Assembly (NCBI GenBank): GCA_036346355.1
Contig: CM070569.1
Span: forward strand, 43,440,276 to 43,504,275
DNA from: Rhipidocladum racemiflorum
Taxonomy: Eukaryota; Streptophyta; Magnoliopsida; Poales; Poaceae
Direction: 5' to 3'
Length of the DNA: 64,000 nucleotides
Made by a program: the position numbers and the translations under genes. Below are positions 42,937 to 56,576 of this stretch, in pieces. Below the pieces are notes generated by a model. The model was not told the DNA's origin. It ran no database searches and saw only the letters and a program-made list of their open reading frames with translations. Position 1 is the stretch's first letter; the number at the start of each line of letters is the position of its first letter.

Positions 42937-45900
42937 GGGCATGGTCGTCTAAACCACACAACCGTCGAAGAGGCGAACGACACACCTGACGTGGTGCTGG
43001 GTATGTTTCTTGTGCATTCAGCTCCTACCATGGTCTTATTTGATTCTGGAGCATCTCATTCATTTATATCCACAAGATTCATCGAGAAACAAAAGATTGA
43101 GGTTAGCCTGTTAGGCAATAAGATGCTAGTTTATTCTCCTAGCTTCGTATTGAGAGCTAAGCATGTTTGCCTAGGAGTCCTCATCGTAATCAAAAGAGTA
43201 AATTTCCATGGTGATCTAATTCAAATTGATACACCAGGACTTGATGTGATCCTTAGCATGGATTGGCTATCCAGATATCAGGGACACATTGATTGTGGCA
43301 ATCGAACTATCTCCTTGGTCAATCCAGATGGCATTCATGTCAGTTACTCCTCTAGCCAAACCTCCACCTCACAGAAACCATCTCTTCACTCTCTTTCAGT
43401 TCTAGAAATGAGCCAAGTGCTAGTAGTTTGTGAGTATCCCGATGTCTTCCATGAAGAACTATCGAGATTGCCTCCAGATAAAGACATGGAGTTCATCATT
43501 GACTTACTGCCCAGAATTGCACCTACATCTAAACGTCCGTATCGTATGCCCCCAGATGAGTGAATTGAATAAACAACTCAAGGAGAAGCTAGCTAAAGGT
43601 TTCATTCGTCCTAGATTGTCCCCGTGGGGAAGTCCAGTGCTATTCATCAAGAAGAAAGATGGTAGTCTCCGTATGTGCATTGATTTTTGATCATTGAACG
43701 AAGTCACCATCAAGAATAAGTATCCTCTTCCGCGGATTGATAATATGTTCGATCAATTGAGCGGAGCTCAAGTCTTGTCCAAGATTGACTTGAGACTTGG
43801 CTACTTTCAACTCAAGATCCGACCAAGGATATTCAAAAGACTGCATTCACTACCCGCTACGGATTATATGAATATACCATAGTTTCCTTTGGATTCACCA
43901 ATGCACTCACCACATTCACGAATCTCATGAACAAGGTATTCATGGAATACTTGCAATAGTTTGTGGTAGTATTCATTGATGATATTCTCATCTATTCCAA
44001 GGATGAGCGAGAGCACGAGCTTCACTTGCGCATGGTGCTTGACAAGCTTTGTGAGCATCAGTTGTATGCGAAGTTTAGCAAATGCGAATTCTGGCTCAAG
44101 GAAGTTGGATTTCTTGGCCATATACCCTCTGAAGGAGGTGTCGCCATCGATCCGAGCAAGGTGCAAGATGTGCTCACTTGGGAACAGCCCCAAATTGTTC
44201 ATGAGATCTAAAGTTTTCTCGGTCTTGCCGAATATTATCGACAATTCATCAAGAACTTCTCAAAAATCGCCAAGCCGATGACTGAACTGCTCAAGAAGGA
44301 GATGAAGTTTGAGTGGTCATCAGCCTGTGAGGCAGCTTCCAAGAGTTGAAGCGAAGACTCACAACTGCCCCAATACTCATTTTGCCCGATATATAGAAGA
44401 GCTTTGATGTGTTCTGTGATGCATCTTGTCAATGTCTCGGTGTGTATTGATGCAAGAAGGTAAAGTTGTGGCGTATGCTTCACGTCAATTGAAGCCTCAT
44501 GAAGCCAACTATCCAATGCATGATTTGGAATTGGTAGCCGTCGTTCATGCTCTCAAAATATGGTGGCATTATCTCATCGGACATCGATGTGAGATATATA
44601 CGACCACAATAGCCTGAAGTATTTCTTCACCCAACCAGATCTGAACTTGAGATAGCGCAGATGGCTGGAATTAATCAAGGATTATGATCTGGGTATTCAC
44701 TACCACCCAGGCAAGGCAAATGTTGTAGTGGATGCACTTAGTCGCAAGCTACACACAGTCAACGCTTTGACCCTCATCAGTTAGCCACAGCTACTCGATG
44801 AATTTCGTAGACTCAACTTGGAAGTGACTGAAAAATAGGTATGTTGCAGCCCTAGCCTTACAACCCACCCTTGAGTCTCAAATCAAAGCCGCTCAGCTCA
44901 AACATGGAGTGGCTGAGATCAAGTGCAAGCTGAAAGAAGGCGCACCATCAGAGCTTTCTGAGAGTCCTGATGGAGTGGTCATCCGTGGACAACAGATATA
45001 TGTTCCAGATGACCAATAAATCAAAGAGGTGATCTTGAAGGAAGCTCACGAAACTCCTCTTTCAATCCACCCTAGGAATACCAAGATGTACTAGGACCTC
45101 AGGGAGAGATTTTGGTGGCCTAGTATGAGAAGGGATATTGCCGTGTACGGTTCCATTTGTGATGTGTGCCAACACATAAAAGCGGAGCACCAATGACCCA
45201 CAGGAATGATCCAACCCTTAAGGATCCCTTAGTGGAAGTGGGATGAAGTTGGCATGGACTTCATCACTGGTCTGCCAAAGACATCGAGTGGTCACTACTC
45301 CATTTGGATGATTGTCGACCGCTTAACCAAGGTGGCTCATTTCATACCAGTGCATGTCACTTATAGTGGAGACAAACTCGCGGAACTCTACCTGAATAAT
45401 ATTGTCCATCTTCATGGAGTTCATAAGGTCATTATATTTGGTCGTGGTCCCTAATTCACTTCCCGGTTTTGGGAACATTTGCCTGAGCTCCTCGGAACTA
45501 AGCTGTTCTTCAGTACAGCTTACCACCCCCAAACTGATGGACAAACTGAAAGGACGAATAAGATTCTGAAAGACATGCTGAGAGCTTGTGTGCTAACCTA
45601 CAACACAAAGTGGGAGAAATGATTGACTTTTGCCGAGTTTTCTTATAACAATAGTTTCCAAGCAAGTCTCCAAATGTCTCTATTCGAAGCACTTTATGGG
45701 AGAAAGTGTCGAACACCTCTGTTCAGGTCTGAAGTTGGTGAGAGACAATTCTTTGGACCTTCCATAATCCAAGAAGCCAAAGATCATGTCAATCTTATCC
45801 GAGATCAGTTAAAGGAAGCTCAGTCCAGACAAAAGAGCTATGTCGATAACCTCCACCGCAAGTTGAGTTTTGAAGTAGACAATTTTTTTCTATCTCAAAG

Positions 45901-46316
45901 TCTCACCGCTAAGTGGGCACTCGATGATTTTGGGTTCATAGGAAGTTGGCACCGCGATACATCAGTCCATACTGAATCCTTGCGAAGCGAGGTGAAGTGG
46001 CATATCAGCTAGAACTTCCACCTCAACTCTTGGACGTGCATGATGTATTCCATATGTCGCAGCTAAAGAAATATCTTCGAACTCCCACTGAACTTACTCC
46101 TCCGGACACAATCGATCTTCAACCTGACTTGTTATATCGTGAATATCCAATTCACATTCTTGACAAAGCTGAGCGTCACACACACAATCATGTCATCAAG
46201 ATGCTCAAAATCCAGTAAAGCAACCACATAGAAGTAGAATCCACCTAGGAACGTGAAGACTACCTTAGAGTTGAATTCCCTTTCTTCTTTAGCGAGCCTG
46301 GCTAATCTCGAGGATG
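42937..46316 (+). pseudogene. Pol pseudogene (protease, RT, RNase H, integrase, chromodomain), Tekay/Del-like
   Basis: Domains in order: aspartic protease with VLFDSGASHSFIS (about 43,033); reverse transcriptase with WGSPVLFIKKKDGSLRM (about 43,620) and the active-site FIDDILIYS (about 43,975); RNase H with FDVFCDAS (about 44,402); integrase zinc-binding and catalytic parts with GMDFITGLPKT (about 45,253); and a chromodomain-like end (HILDKAERHTHNHVIKMLKIQ) near 46,200. Many stops (for example near 43,560, 43,687, 44,392, 45,090 and 45,618) and frameshifts break it. The chromodomain places it among chromoviruses. Confidence 0.9.
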
Positions 46317-46344
46317 AGATTACTGTAAGAGGGTAGGTTCCTCT

Positions 46345-47497
46345 TGTGGGCACCCGGGGGTGGTGGTATGGATCCTTATTGTTGCGTTGGACTGGAAGTG
46401 ACACCCATACTCCACTTAAGTGTATGCTCATTGTCCTCAACCAGTTCCGTGCACAGATATTAATCAAATGGTCCGCACTCAACCAAATATGAACTATCTG
46501 ATCCCATCGTACACACTTATGCAACCAAGGAGGTTTTGTCCACTTTTCAGAAACCATACTAGGATTGAGGTCAATCATTTGGGCACAACACACATCTTCC
46601 GTCTTAGAATCTTAGTAGATAAGGAACAACGGCCACTCGTGTTCGCTCATCAAGCGATTGACAACAATTCCGAGCACCCAGATATGTGTCTAGTGCTAGT
46701 TCCCAGGATCAAATGCCTAGCACCCACATATCCAGCATTCGAGATGCTTCAAATCATGTACACAAGTACTTGACATAAAAGTAAGCTAGATTTATTACAA
46801 CTTACTTAATATTACAAGTTTGTGGCCGACCGGCCAAATTCAACTTAACAGAAACAAGTAGCAGCGAAAAGTAGCAAAAGACCAACAACAACAGTAGTGT
46901 GCCTTCCATAACCCATAGGCAACCGACTGGGGAAACGGTCCTAGTTAATCGTCCAAGAAATTGTCGGACCCCGGTTCACGGTAAGTGTCGTCGGGGACAT
47001 CTTCATTACCTCTTTCGATACCTTTGGCTAACATTTTTATTTAGAGCAAATGGTGAGTACACGTATGTACTAGCAAGACTTTAGTATACAGAAGAAATAA
47101 TAAAATGCAAGCTACGTCAAAGAAACATGTTTCTACACTAAGAGCAATTTGCATGAAGCAAGATTTATTTGCAATAGAATAGTACTTTAGAAACAATTCG
47201 GAATTTAAAAGATAACTTGATAAGAAAGTAACAAAAGTATAAATATCATATAACCATCAATCCACATTCTAGTATAAACATAATATATCCATCAATCCAT
47301 ATTCCATCCGACAGGAATATCACATCCAACCATCATACCATCTTAGCAATTCATCATTCTGATGAACCATTTCCATCTCACATACCATTTCACTTACCAC
47401 CATTTTCCTTACCACAATTTCACATACCATTCCACATGCCATTTTACCAAACCACCATTTCTCCAAAAGGATTTGCAAAACCAAAAACCAAAAGTCT
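46345..47497 (-). mobile_element. Gypsy-type LTR fragment (family G), - orientation
   Basis: It begins TGTGGGCACCCGG on the + strand, parallel to TGTGAGACCC at 47,498, directly downstream of the pol 3' end and a PPT-like AAGAGGGTAGG. A GAGTAC...GTACTAGCAAGACTTTAG motif at 47,055-47,080 has the orientation of - strand LTRs here. It is interrupted at 47,498 by another LTR. Its first 489 bp recur at 63,512-64,000. The open frame on the - strand at 46,132-46,593 is probably not a gene. Confidence 0.55.
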
Positions 47498-50400
47498 TGT
47501 GAGACCCTCATTTTTATGTCACTAAGTAACATAAATATGAGGCTCTTTTAAGTGCTTCCTGTGCCATTCCCATGATCAGTGGCTGGCACGCACAATCACA
47601 ATTTGGAAATTACAGCCACACAGATACACATTTTATTACATCACAAGTTTTATAGTATTATTACAATACCAAAAGTAGCAGGAAATTAAAATCATGTCTC
47701 ATAGTATGCCAACTATTCCATAACTCCACAGGCAACTGCTGAGATGAACCTAGAAAGATCGATCCGTCGCTAAAACTCATGAGTTCCTCATATTCATTCC
47801 CATCATTATCGTAATCTTGCTCTTCACCTAAAAACATTGTTGAAGCAAGTTGAGTACATTGGTACTCGCAAGACTTTGTAGTGTATGCAACTCCTGGATA
47901 TATGCATGCTGGAATAGAAAGTGGGTCTCTACGGTTGTTTTGCATAAAGCGAAAGTTTTGAATGAAGTAATACTGAATAGTAATGGAAAGCGTAAATAAA
48001 ACTTTAAAGACAGTTTGATAAGTAATTGAAATAACAAGTAATAAAAAGATAATAACAATTTACTCACGGCCCTCTTGTGAGTAAAATAACGAACAAGACC
48101 CTCCATGGTCTTAAAAGAAAATACAATGACAAGTGACATTAATCAGTCGTAAAACATTTTCCAAAAGTCTTTTACCAAAGTTTTCAAAAATAGAAAACAA
48201 CTAACTTAGTGTGGGTTCACCAAGTCATCCATGACCGTGGATACGGCTAATCGATTAGTTTAATCTCTGCAGAGTTGTACAGCTTTACCCACAAGATATG
48301 TTCTCCCTTTTTGCAAGCTATAAGACACACTTCCTTTGGTATGTCCGCGAGGAGTTCATAACGAAACTGTTCGATTACTTGAACCTTAACTTTGCACTAG
48401 CCGGTGGCGTTACTCGACTATGATGGAAGCAAACAAACAGTGAAGCAATATTATTCAGAGCCCGCGGCTCAAATGGTACAACAACAGCCCCAATTCATAG
48501 TCAGGCGTACACCGTTACAACGGCAGATACCAACACCTCGGTGATGGCACCTCCCTCGAGCAAACCAATACCCGGAATGCCCGTGCTACAACTGCCTACC
48601 AATGTGCAAAGCTAATGCCCAGATAATTTAATAAGTTAAGACTGTCCCAGTCCAGTACTTGTGGATGTACGGTTATCTTGGATCGCGGGACACCATGTTT
48701 GGTCCTTAAAGTGACATGGGCGATAACTCCACCCTAGCTACGTACACGTTAAAACATGTACAACCGGCTAATGCCAATAATCACCCACGTCAAAACAGTA
48801 GTTTTATTTTCATTTTTATCAAACTACCAGTATCCTTTACTGCTTAAATAAACCAGAAAAAGATTTCACGAAGAAGTGGGTATGTGGGTGTAGATATCAA
48901 CGTATCATTCTAAGCATTGCTAAGCAGATGCAATTAATATTCGTTATAGCCCATCTTTTAATTGAGTATCCATTCCTATGGTTATTATGGGGTTTATGTT
49001 GATATGATTATGATAATATATCAACATTGGGTTATAACTACCAAGAGTGTGAAATAAATAGTTAAAATATGAGCATGCAGGAAGATTCTTAATCACATTT
49101 TAGTTAGTTATGAAATCTGGGTTCAAGAATGATCAAAGGGGTGCTTGCCTTGCTCCTCGGCGGTGTAAAATTTGGATCTGTGTCGTCGATAACGTAGTCG
49201 GTAGCCTCGGCGTCTATACATCGATTAAGAACATGGCAAATAAGATACTTCAATATCGATAAAAGAAGCAAATACATAAACAACAAGGATAGCAGTTGAA
49301 AGATTCAAATGAAATCAATTCAAATCAATCAATGATGGCAATCACTTAATCAATTCATGTATTAAGCAAGTTATAAGATTTTGGGCCTAAGGCAAAAGCT
49401 TAATGACATACAACATGACTACCTTTCTTTATGTATTATTTCATTTTAATTTACGAATTCAGGAAGCTAAGATTGTAAAATTGAATTTAATGAAATTCAT
49501 TTTCAAGGTGTGGTGTTAGTTGTATCAGTATATTGTATAAGGTAACTTCAAACATGTCAAACAAAAGTAACATAATACACCTTAACTTTTATATTATCAT
49601 TTGGTCCTAAATAATGTAATTAGCACAAAGAAGCAAGTTTCATTCATTTTGGATAATTTTTTTTGATCAAGTTATAGCAACTATATTAAATATATGCATT
49701 AATTAAAGTCCTAATGGGAAATTTTCACAAACTAACTCCAAATCCAAATCTAATTACATATTTGAGTAGTATTTGACCTAAGGATTCCAGCAAAATTGGT
49801 TTCACTCAAATTGGACTTTATTTGCAAAATCTCTATATGCTACATATCTAAATTTCACTCTTTAAATTTAAATTCAAGTTTAAATTGCTAAACAAGTTTC
49901 AAATATTTTTACATATTATGAAACTAGATGATTTAATATGAATTTAGAAATTTGTTTTATTTATTTTGGAGCTATAGATTGAAAGTTATAAGCATTTATA
50001 TCTATTCGGTTTAAATAAAATAGGAAATATGGGGAAATACGCTTTCCTTAAAGGAAAGCGCACTTTGGCATTAACGCGCGGATTGGATTTGAATCCAGTC
50101 GCTGTCGCTGACATCCGGGGCCCACGGGCGGCGACTTCAGCGTCTCACACTGTGCGCTTGTATCAAGTGGCCCTTGACGGCAAAGAAAGGTGCACGCACA
50201 TGCGGCTGACAGCCATGGCCCACATGGCATAGAGCCAGGGCAGAGGTGATGGTCGACGGCCTCACCGGCGGCAAACCGGCGACGTCGATCGACTTTGGCT
50301 GACGGCTTCGGCTTCACTAGACCACGCCGAACCTAGGGGACTACTTGGATATGGGTAGTGTTTGGAGAAAATGGACTCACGGCGATGCACGGCGGCGCTT

Positions 50401-52050
50401 CACGGTGAGGTCAAGCTCGGCCGCGCTACAAAGCATTTCGGGCCTAATGGTCATGCGCAAAAGCATCTAGAGGTCCTAGGAACTCCATTCGAGTTCTTGG
50501 ATTGGAGGATGGGTGGCCGGGTTGTGTTCTCACCGTGCAGGAGGCGGCGGAGGAGGTTACCTGTGCGGGAGTTCTCAGGTGTGGTTTGGACTGAAACGAA
50601 TGATGCACAAGCTTCGTGAGTATCCAAAGATACTATAGGACCCAATAATTTGGACGTTATCTTACCGAATCAAGCGAATTTGGAGTTTCCCCCAAGTTGG
50701 AATTCGCCGGAAATGGAGACGAAGGCTTCGGTCTGGGCGGTCCGGGCGTTAGGATAAAAATGGAGGTGCGTGTTGGTTTGAGGGGATCGCTACGCACTCG
50801 GTGGGGGCTTAAATAGGCGTGAAGGATGTCTCCTATGGTTTGGGCAGCGGAGAAAGTGGCGGCGACCAACTAGGGCATTCTCTAGGGTTCTCCTTCGGCT
50901 CGGTCAAGGCATGGGCGAGGTTGGAAGGCGGCAGCGGCTCGCGAGGAGTGGCCTCGAGGCGCGGAGTGCGGCTGGAGTCACGACAAAGGGGCGGCGGTGC
51001 GGCTTTGTCGGCAACACAGAGAGAACGAGAGAGATAGAAGAGGAGGAAGAAGGAGCCGACAGGTGGGGCTCGGGTCCACTCGCGGAGAGGCGGAGGAAGG
51101 AAAAGGGAAAGAGAGAAAGAGAGGAGCAGCTGACGCGTGGGGTCGCGAAGGCTCTGGGCCCGTCGGCAGCGGTGCTAAGCGCCGGTGGCTGGACGGCGTG
51201 GACCATACGTCGAGGATGAGGAGAGTAACCTCCAGTTTCTTCCCCAGACAGCGCAGCAATCGCATTAATTCACGAGACAGATCAGCTCAATATTTTTCTA
51301 AACTTTTTATACGAGTTTATTAGTAAGTCATCTACTACCAGTAAAATTTTGAGATTAAAATGATCTACCATTTATTTACTAAAAATCTGACAGTGAATAC
51401 TGCACAGAAAATCCAATTTAGTTTTTGAATTGATTAAGGGACTAAATCAACGTATTTACTTTTGAAATTTTTACTGAAGGTTTGGTTCTAAACAATGGAC
51501 CTATCATAAAAATTTCAACATTAAATTCTCATTATTTAATTCTCCATAAATCTTTTATTGATTTCTGCAGAATTCCAAATCTACCTAAATTAAATGCTAA
51601 AACATAGCAAAAATGCTTATTAATTTTTGAAACTTTTTGAGGGTGAAGGTGATATGACTGAGGTCTTATGGTAAAAATTCCAAGGTCTAGATTGCTCCAC
51701 AACTCTCTCTAAAAATCTGACATGGGACTGGCCAGAGATAGGATTTATCATTTTTAATTGTTTTCTTTATCAATAAATGCATACACATGGTCTTTTGACC
51801 ATCTAGGGATATCTTCTAGGGTTTGGCCAGGTTATACAAAATTTTTACCATGGTAGTTTCATTTCTTACCATTTTACTATTTTCTCTTTTCTTTTCTTTT
51901 CTTTCTTAATTCCATTATTCATTTCAACAATTAATTCAACCAATAGATCTAAAATCAATAAATGCACACAAAATCAAGAAATGCAACACAAAACTGATTT
52001 CACATTTTTAATATTAGATTTTGAACCTTTATAAATTTGAGGATGTTACA
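47498..52050 (-). mobile_element. 3' LTR (4.55 kb) of the - strand Tekay/Del-like element
   Basis: On the - strand it starts TGTAACATCCTC at 52,050 and ends GGGTCTCACA at 47,498. A polypurine tract (AAGGGGGGTAGATC) lies just before the start, at 52,051-52,070 on the other strand. It is long for an LTR but keeps the same internal order as the other LTR copies in the window. The LTR family A fragments at 587-6,823 are inverted copies of its second half. Short frames in its GC-rich part (50,029-51,323) are not credible genes. Confidence 0.8.
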
Positions 52051-52104
52051 GATCTACCCCCCTTACAAAAATCTCGTCCTCGAGATTTGCGAGGGCTAAG
52101 AAAG

Positions 52105-55100
52105 CTAAAAGAAATCTGGAAACTCTTTCATCAGATGATCTTCACGCTCCCACGTGGCTTCTTCCTCAGTATGATTACTCCATTGAACCTTCAACATTCT
52201 GTGTATCTTGTTTCTTGTGTGTCGCTCGGCTTCTTCAAGAATGTGAACAGGACGCTCTCGATAAGATAGATCAGGTTGTAGATCGAGATCGTCGAGATTT
52301 GCGAGATCAGTCGGCACACGAAGACATTTCTTGAGTTGGGATACATGAAAGACATTATGAACTTCAGATAGACGGGATGGCAGCTCCAACTTATATGCCA
52401 TCTCTCCCATCTTTGCGATAATTGGGAACGGTCCAATATATCGAGGGGCTAGTTTCCCGCGGATTTGGAAACGACGAACTCCGCGAAGAGGAGAAACTTT
52501 CAGATAGACATGATCTCCGACTTCAAAGCTTAAGTCACGTCGACGATTGTCGGCGTAACTCTTCTGACGAGATTGGGCTTCCTTAAGTCTACTTCTTATC
52601 ATGTCAACTTGCACTTGGGCTTCTTGGATAATGTCTGGGCCGAAGAAATTTCTTTCTCCAGTTTTAAACCAAAAGAGAGGGGTTCTGCACTTTCTTCCAT
52701 AAAGCGCTTCAAAAGGAGACATTTGAAGGCTGGCTTGGAAGCTATTGTTGTAGGAGAATTCAGCAAAAGGTAAGCTTTTCTCCCAAGTCATGTCATAAGA
52801 TAGCACACAAGCTCTTAACATGTTTTCCAAAGTCTGGTTGGTTTGTTTAGTCTGGCCATCTGTTTGGGGTTGATAAGCCATACTGAAATTCAGCTTTGTC
52901 CCTAACAGAGTATGCAAACTTTCTTAGAAACGAGACGTAAACTGGGATCCACTATCAGACACAATAGTTTTGGGAATTCCATGGAGGCGAACAATATTTT
53001 CCAGATATAGTTCAACAAGTTTAGGGCTTGAATATTTGGTTTTAACTGGAATAAAATGAGCAACTTTGGTTAATCGATCGACGATAACCCATATGGAATC
53101 ATGTCCATTTCTGGTTCTTGGTAATCCAACAATGAAATCCATACAGATATGGTCCCACTTCCATTCTGGAATCTCTAGAGGCCGAAGTAAACCAGCTGGG
53201 CGTTGATGCTCGGCTTTTACTCGCTGACATACATCACATTTCGCGACATATTCGGCGATTTCCTTTTTCATGCCGGGCCACCAATATTCCATTTTGAGAT
53301 CTTGATACATCTTTGTACTACCAGGATGGATAGATAGAGGTGATTCATGAGCTTCACTCAAGATCAAGTTTTTGATTGCTGGGTCATTAGGAACATAGAT
53401 TCGGTTCTTGAATAAGAGTATACCATCCGAGTTTTCCGAATATCCTGATTCAACCTCGAGTGGCATTTCTTCTCGGATTTTGGATATGGCCTCATCTTTG
53501 GATTGGGCCATTTTAATTTGGGTTTTTAGATTTGGTTGCATGTGGAGATTAGCAACAAATCCTTTTTCAACAATTCCCAAATTAAGCTTCTGAAACTCCT
53601 TTACTAATTCAGATTGTTCAGTGTATGCTGACACTGTCATACAATGAAGCTTACGGCTCAGAGCATCTGCTACGACATTAGCTTTACCAGGATGGTAATG
53701 AATACTAAGGTCGTAATCCTTTATTAACTCTAGCCATCTCCTTTGTCGCAGATTAAGATCTGGCTGAGTAAAGAAGTATTTTAAGCTCTTATGATCTGTG
53801 TAGATGTCACATTTGTTTCCAATAAGATAGTGACGCCAGATTTTGAGGGCATGCACTACTGCAGCTAACTCCAGATCATGAGTTGGATAATTAAGCTCAT
53901 GAGGTCGAAGCTGACGAGAAGCATAAGCTACGACTTTCATCTCTTGCATCAACACGCAACCAAGACCATTGCGTGAAGCATCGCAATAGACATCGAAACT
54001 CTTATGGATATCGGGTAACACCAAAGATCGGGCCGTGGTTAACCGTTTCTTCAATTCCAGAAAACTTGCTTCGCATTCTGGAGTCCATTCATATTTCTTT
54101 TCTTTCTTCAAGAGCTGAGTCAAAGGTTTGGCGATTTTGGAGAAGTTTTCGATAAAGCGGCGATAATATCCCGCTAAACCGAGGAAACTTCGGATTTGAG
54201 GAACAGATTTTGGTTGCTCCCAGTTTTGGACTGCTTGAACTTTGCTGGGATCAACAGAAATTCCACCTTTGGAAAGGATATGCCCGAGGAATGCAACTTC
54301 CTTCAACCAAAATTCACATTTCTCGAACTTGGCATATAACTTATGTTCTCGGAGTTTCTCAAGTACCATGTGTAGATGTTGGGCATGATCTTCTTCATTT
54401 TTGGAATAGATGAGAATGTCATCTATGAATACCACTACGAACTTATCAAGATACTCCATAAAGACTTTATTCATTAAGCTCATAAAGCTAGCCGGAGCAT
54501 TTGTAAGTCCGAAAGACATTACGACATATTCATATAAGCCGTAACGAGTGGTAAAGGCTGTTTTAGGAATATCCTCCGGTCGAATTTTCAATTGATAATA
54601 GCCATGTCTAAGATCAATTTTGGAGAAGATTTGGGCGCCGGCTAATTGATCAAAAAGATCATCGATACGAGGTAAAGGATATTTATTTTTGATGGTAACA
54701 TCATTGAGAGCACGATAATCCACACACATGCGTAGACTACCATCCTTTTTACTGACAAAGAGGACAGGGCTACCCCAGGGAGAAGTACTAGGTCGAATGA
54801 ACTTTTTATCTAATTGTTCTTGAATTTGCTTTTTGAGTTCTACTAACTCATTTGGTGGCATACGATAAGGTCTTTTGGAAATTGGGGCTGTACCAGGTAT
54901 AAGATCAATGACGAACTCTAAGTCACGATCTGGTGGCAAACCTGGCAATTCTTCTGGAAATACATCGGGAAAGTTGGAAACTACAGGAACAGATTTAATC
55001 TTTTCCATTACCAATACATTTACATATGATCTTGATTCGGAAAGATTTTGGGTGGAACTAAAGTTTACTCCAACTCCATCAGGATTAATAAGAGATATGG

Positions 55101-55652
55101 ATCTTTTAGCACAATCTATTTGTCCTTTATTTTTAGCTAACCAATCCATACCAAGAATAATGTCTAATCCTGGGGTTTCTATAAGGATAAGATCAGCATA
55201 AAATAAAACTTCATTTATTTCAATGCTAACCTTAGGACACATTTTAGTAGTTCTCATTTTTGCTCCAGGAGAATAGATTATCATGGACATGGGTAAAGAT
55301 TCAGTTTGGATTTGATGTGATTCTACGAACTTCTTGGATATAAAGGAATGAGATGCACCGGAATCAAATAACACCAAAGTGGGAATAGATTGGACGGGGA
55401 ACATACCCAGAACCACGTCTGGTGCTTCCGTTGCTTCTTCTGTCGTCACATGATGTAAACGTCCTTGATTGGCGGTTTGAGCAGGTGCAGGTTTTCCAAC
55501 TTGTTGTCCTCCAGCTCCTTGTGGACGGCCAGGGGGTCGCTGAGGAACTCCCTTGCTTGGGCAATTATTGGCATAATGTCCAAGCTGCTTGCACTTGAAG
55601 CATGTGACATTTGGAGTCTGAGTTGATGCTCCGGTAGGACGTGCTCCAGTAG
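52105..55652 (-). pseudogene. Pol of a Tekay/Del-like chromovirus retrotransposon, nearly intact
   Basis: One frame runs from the insertion edge at 55,652 to 52,105 with a single stop at 52,926-52,924, where related elements have Trp. Domains: zinc knuckle CFKCKQLGHYANNC (about 55,605); protease VLFDSGASHSFIS (about 55,375); RT with KKDGSLRMCVDYRALN and FIDDILIYSKN (about 54,430); RNase H FDVYCDASRNGLG (about 53,990); integrase with an HHCC finger (CDVCQ, about 53,240) and core MDFIVGLPRT; and a C-terminal chromodomain including TWEREDHLMKEFP (about 52,130). It copies element RNA and inserts it, with the chromodomain guiding the integrase to chromatin. The N-terminal continuation is separated by the insertion at 55,653-60,920. 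Confidence 0.92.
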
Positions 55653-56576
55653 TGATGGCGCCGTGATGGCACTATGGGTGTTCCGATCTTTCGATGAGAA
55701 ACACACGATCGATTTGTTAGAGTCGACTTTGACGATCCGACTACACCGTACGACGACGATGCGCCTTAGCAATCGCTAAACCAACTCCAGTAGTTATTGA
55801 TCTTGCCGTAAACACGATCAACCTGAACACAGTTCAATTCCTGCAAGCAACCGAAGAACAAGCAAGAACAATAGGATAAGCAATCTGAAATTGCGGATAA
55901 AGCGAAGCGAAACAAAGTGGAGTCTTATTGACGATCTTGACAAGGTGGTCTGCCAAAGACAACTCGCAGGATCAAGTTTGCACTTGGCTAAACTAATCAA
56001 ATAAAACCCAAAACCCTAAGGAACCGATGTCTGGCTATTTATAAGAGGTAGGGGCGTGGGAAACACGTCCAAAGCAGTAGGATACCAACTACAACTCTAT
56101 TACAAGGCCCAAAGCCCACGTCTTCTCGATTTGGAAAAGTGACGCCAATTGTTTTGCAGATTCCCGTTGACTCGTAAGGAATTTGGAGATGGGGCCAGAT
56201 CCGTTGGAAAGAGGACGTCGAAACCTTTCTAACCAGTACTCATAGACCTCAAACACCCTTGTGGATCAAAAGTTATGGTCGTTTGAAGTTGGTGCTGTCC
56301 CGGAGGCCGAATCCGAGTTGAACTTGTGCACCGGAAGAATTGGCTTCATGCTTGACGTTTGGAAGTCCTTCTCCATGGTTCCTAAGGACAATAAAATCAT
56401 CACGAGGATTAAATAGCATTCCATTCATTAAATTATTTGTATGCAACCCGAGGAATGCATTCACCTGGTAATTGAATTGTCGCGCGCGAGCTCGAGTAAT
56501 TGGCCCTTGTATTACATTGTTGGCTTCAATTGGGTTTGTAGGCATGGCCGTATGCATGGTAGTGATGTCCTCATCA
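55653..56576 (-). repeat. 3' LTR of the gag-only element
   Basis: 924 bp, nearly identical to 59,994-60,920. It includes the last part of the C-terminal frame that begins in the interior (stop near 56,273), with the GPITRARARQ motif. Differences from the other LTR include small indels near 55,770 and 55,920. Confidence 0.9.

Noticed and set aside
46132..46593. 153-codon - strand frame, also at 63,298-63,759
   Set aside because: It spans the antisense of the pol 3' end and the LTR junction. Its presence twice only reflects the duplication, and no domain was recognised.
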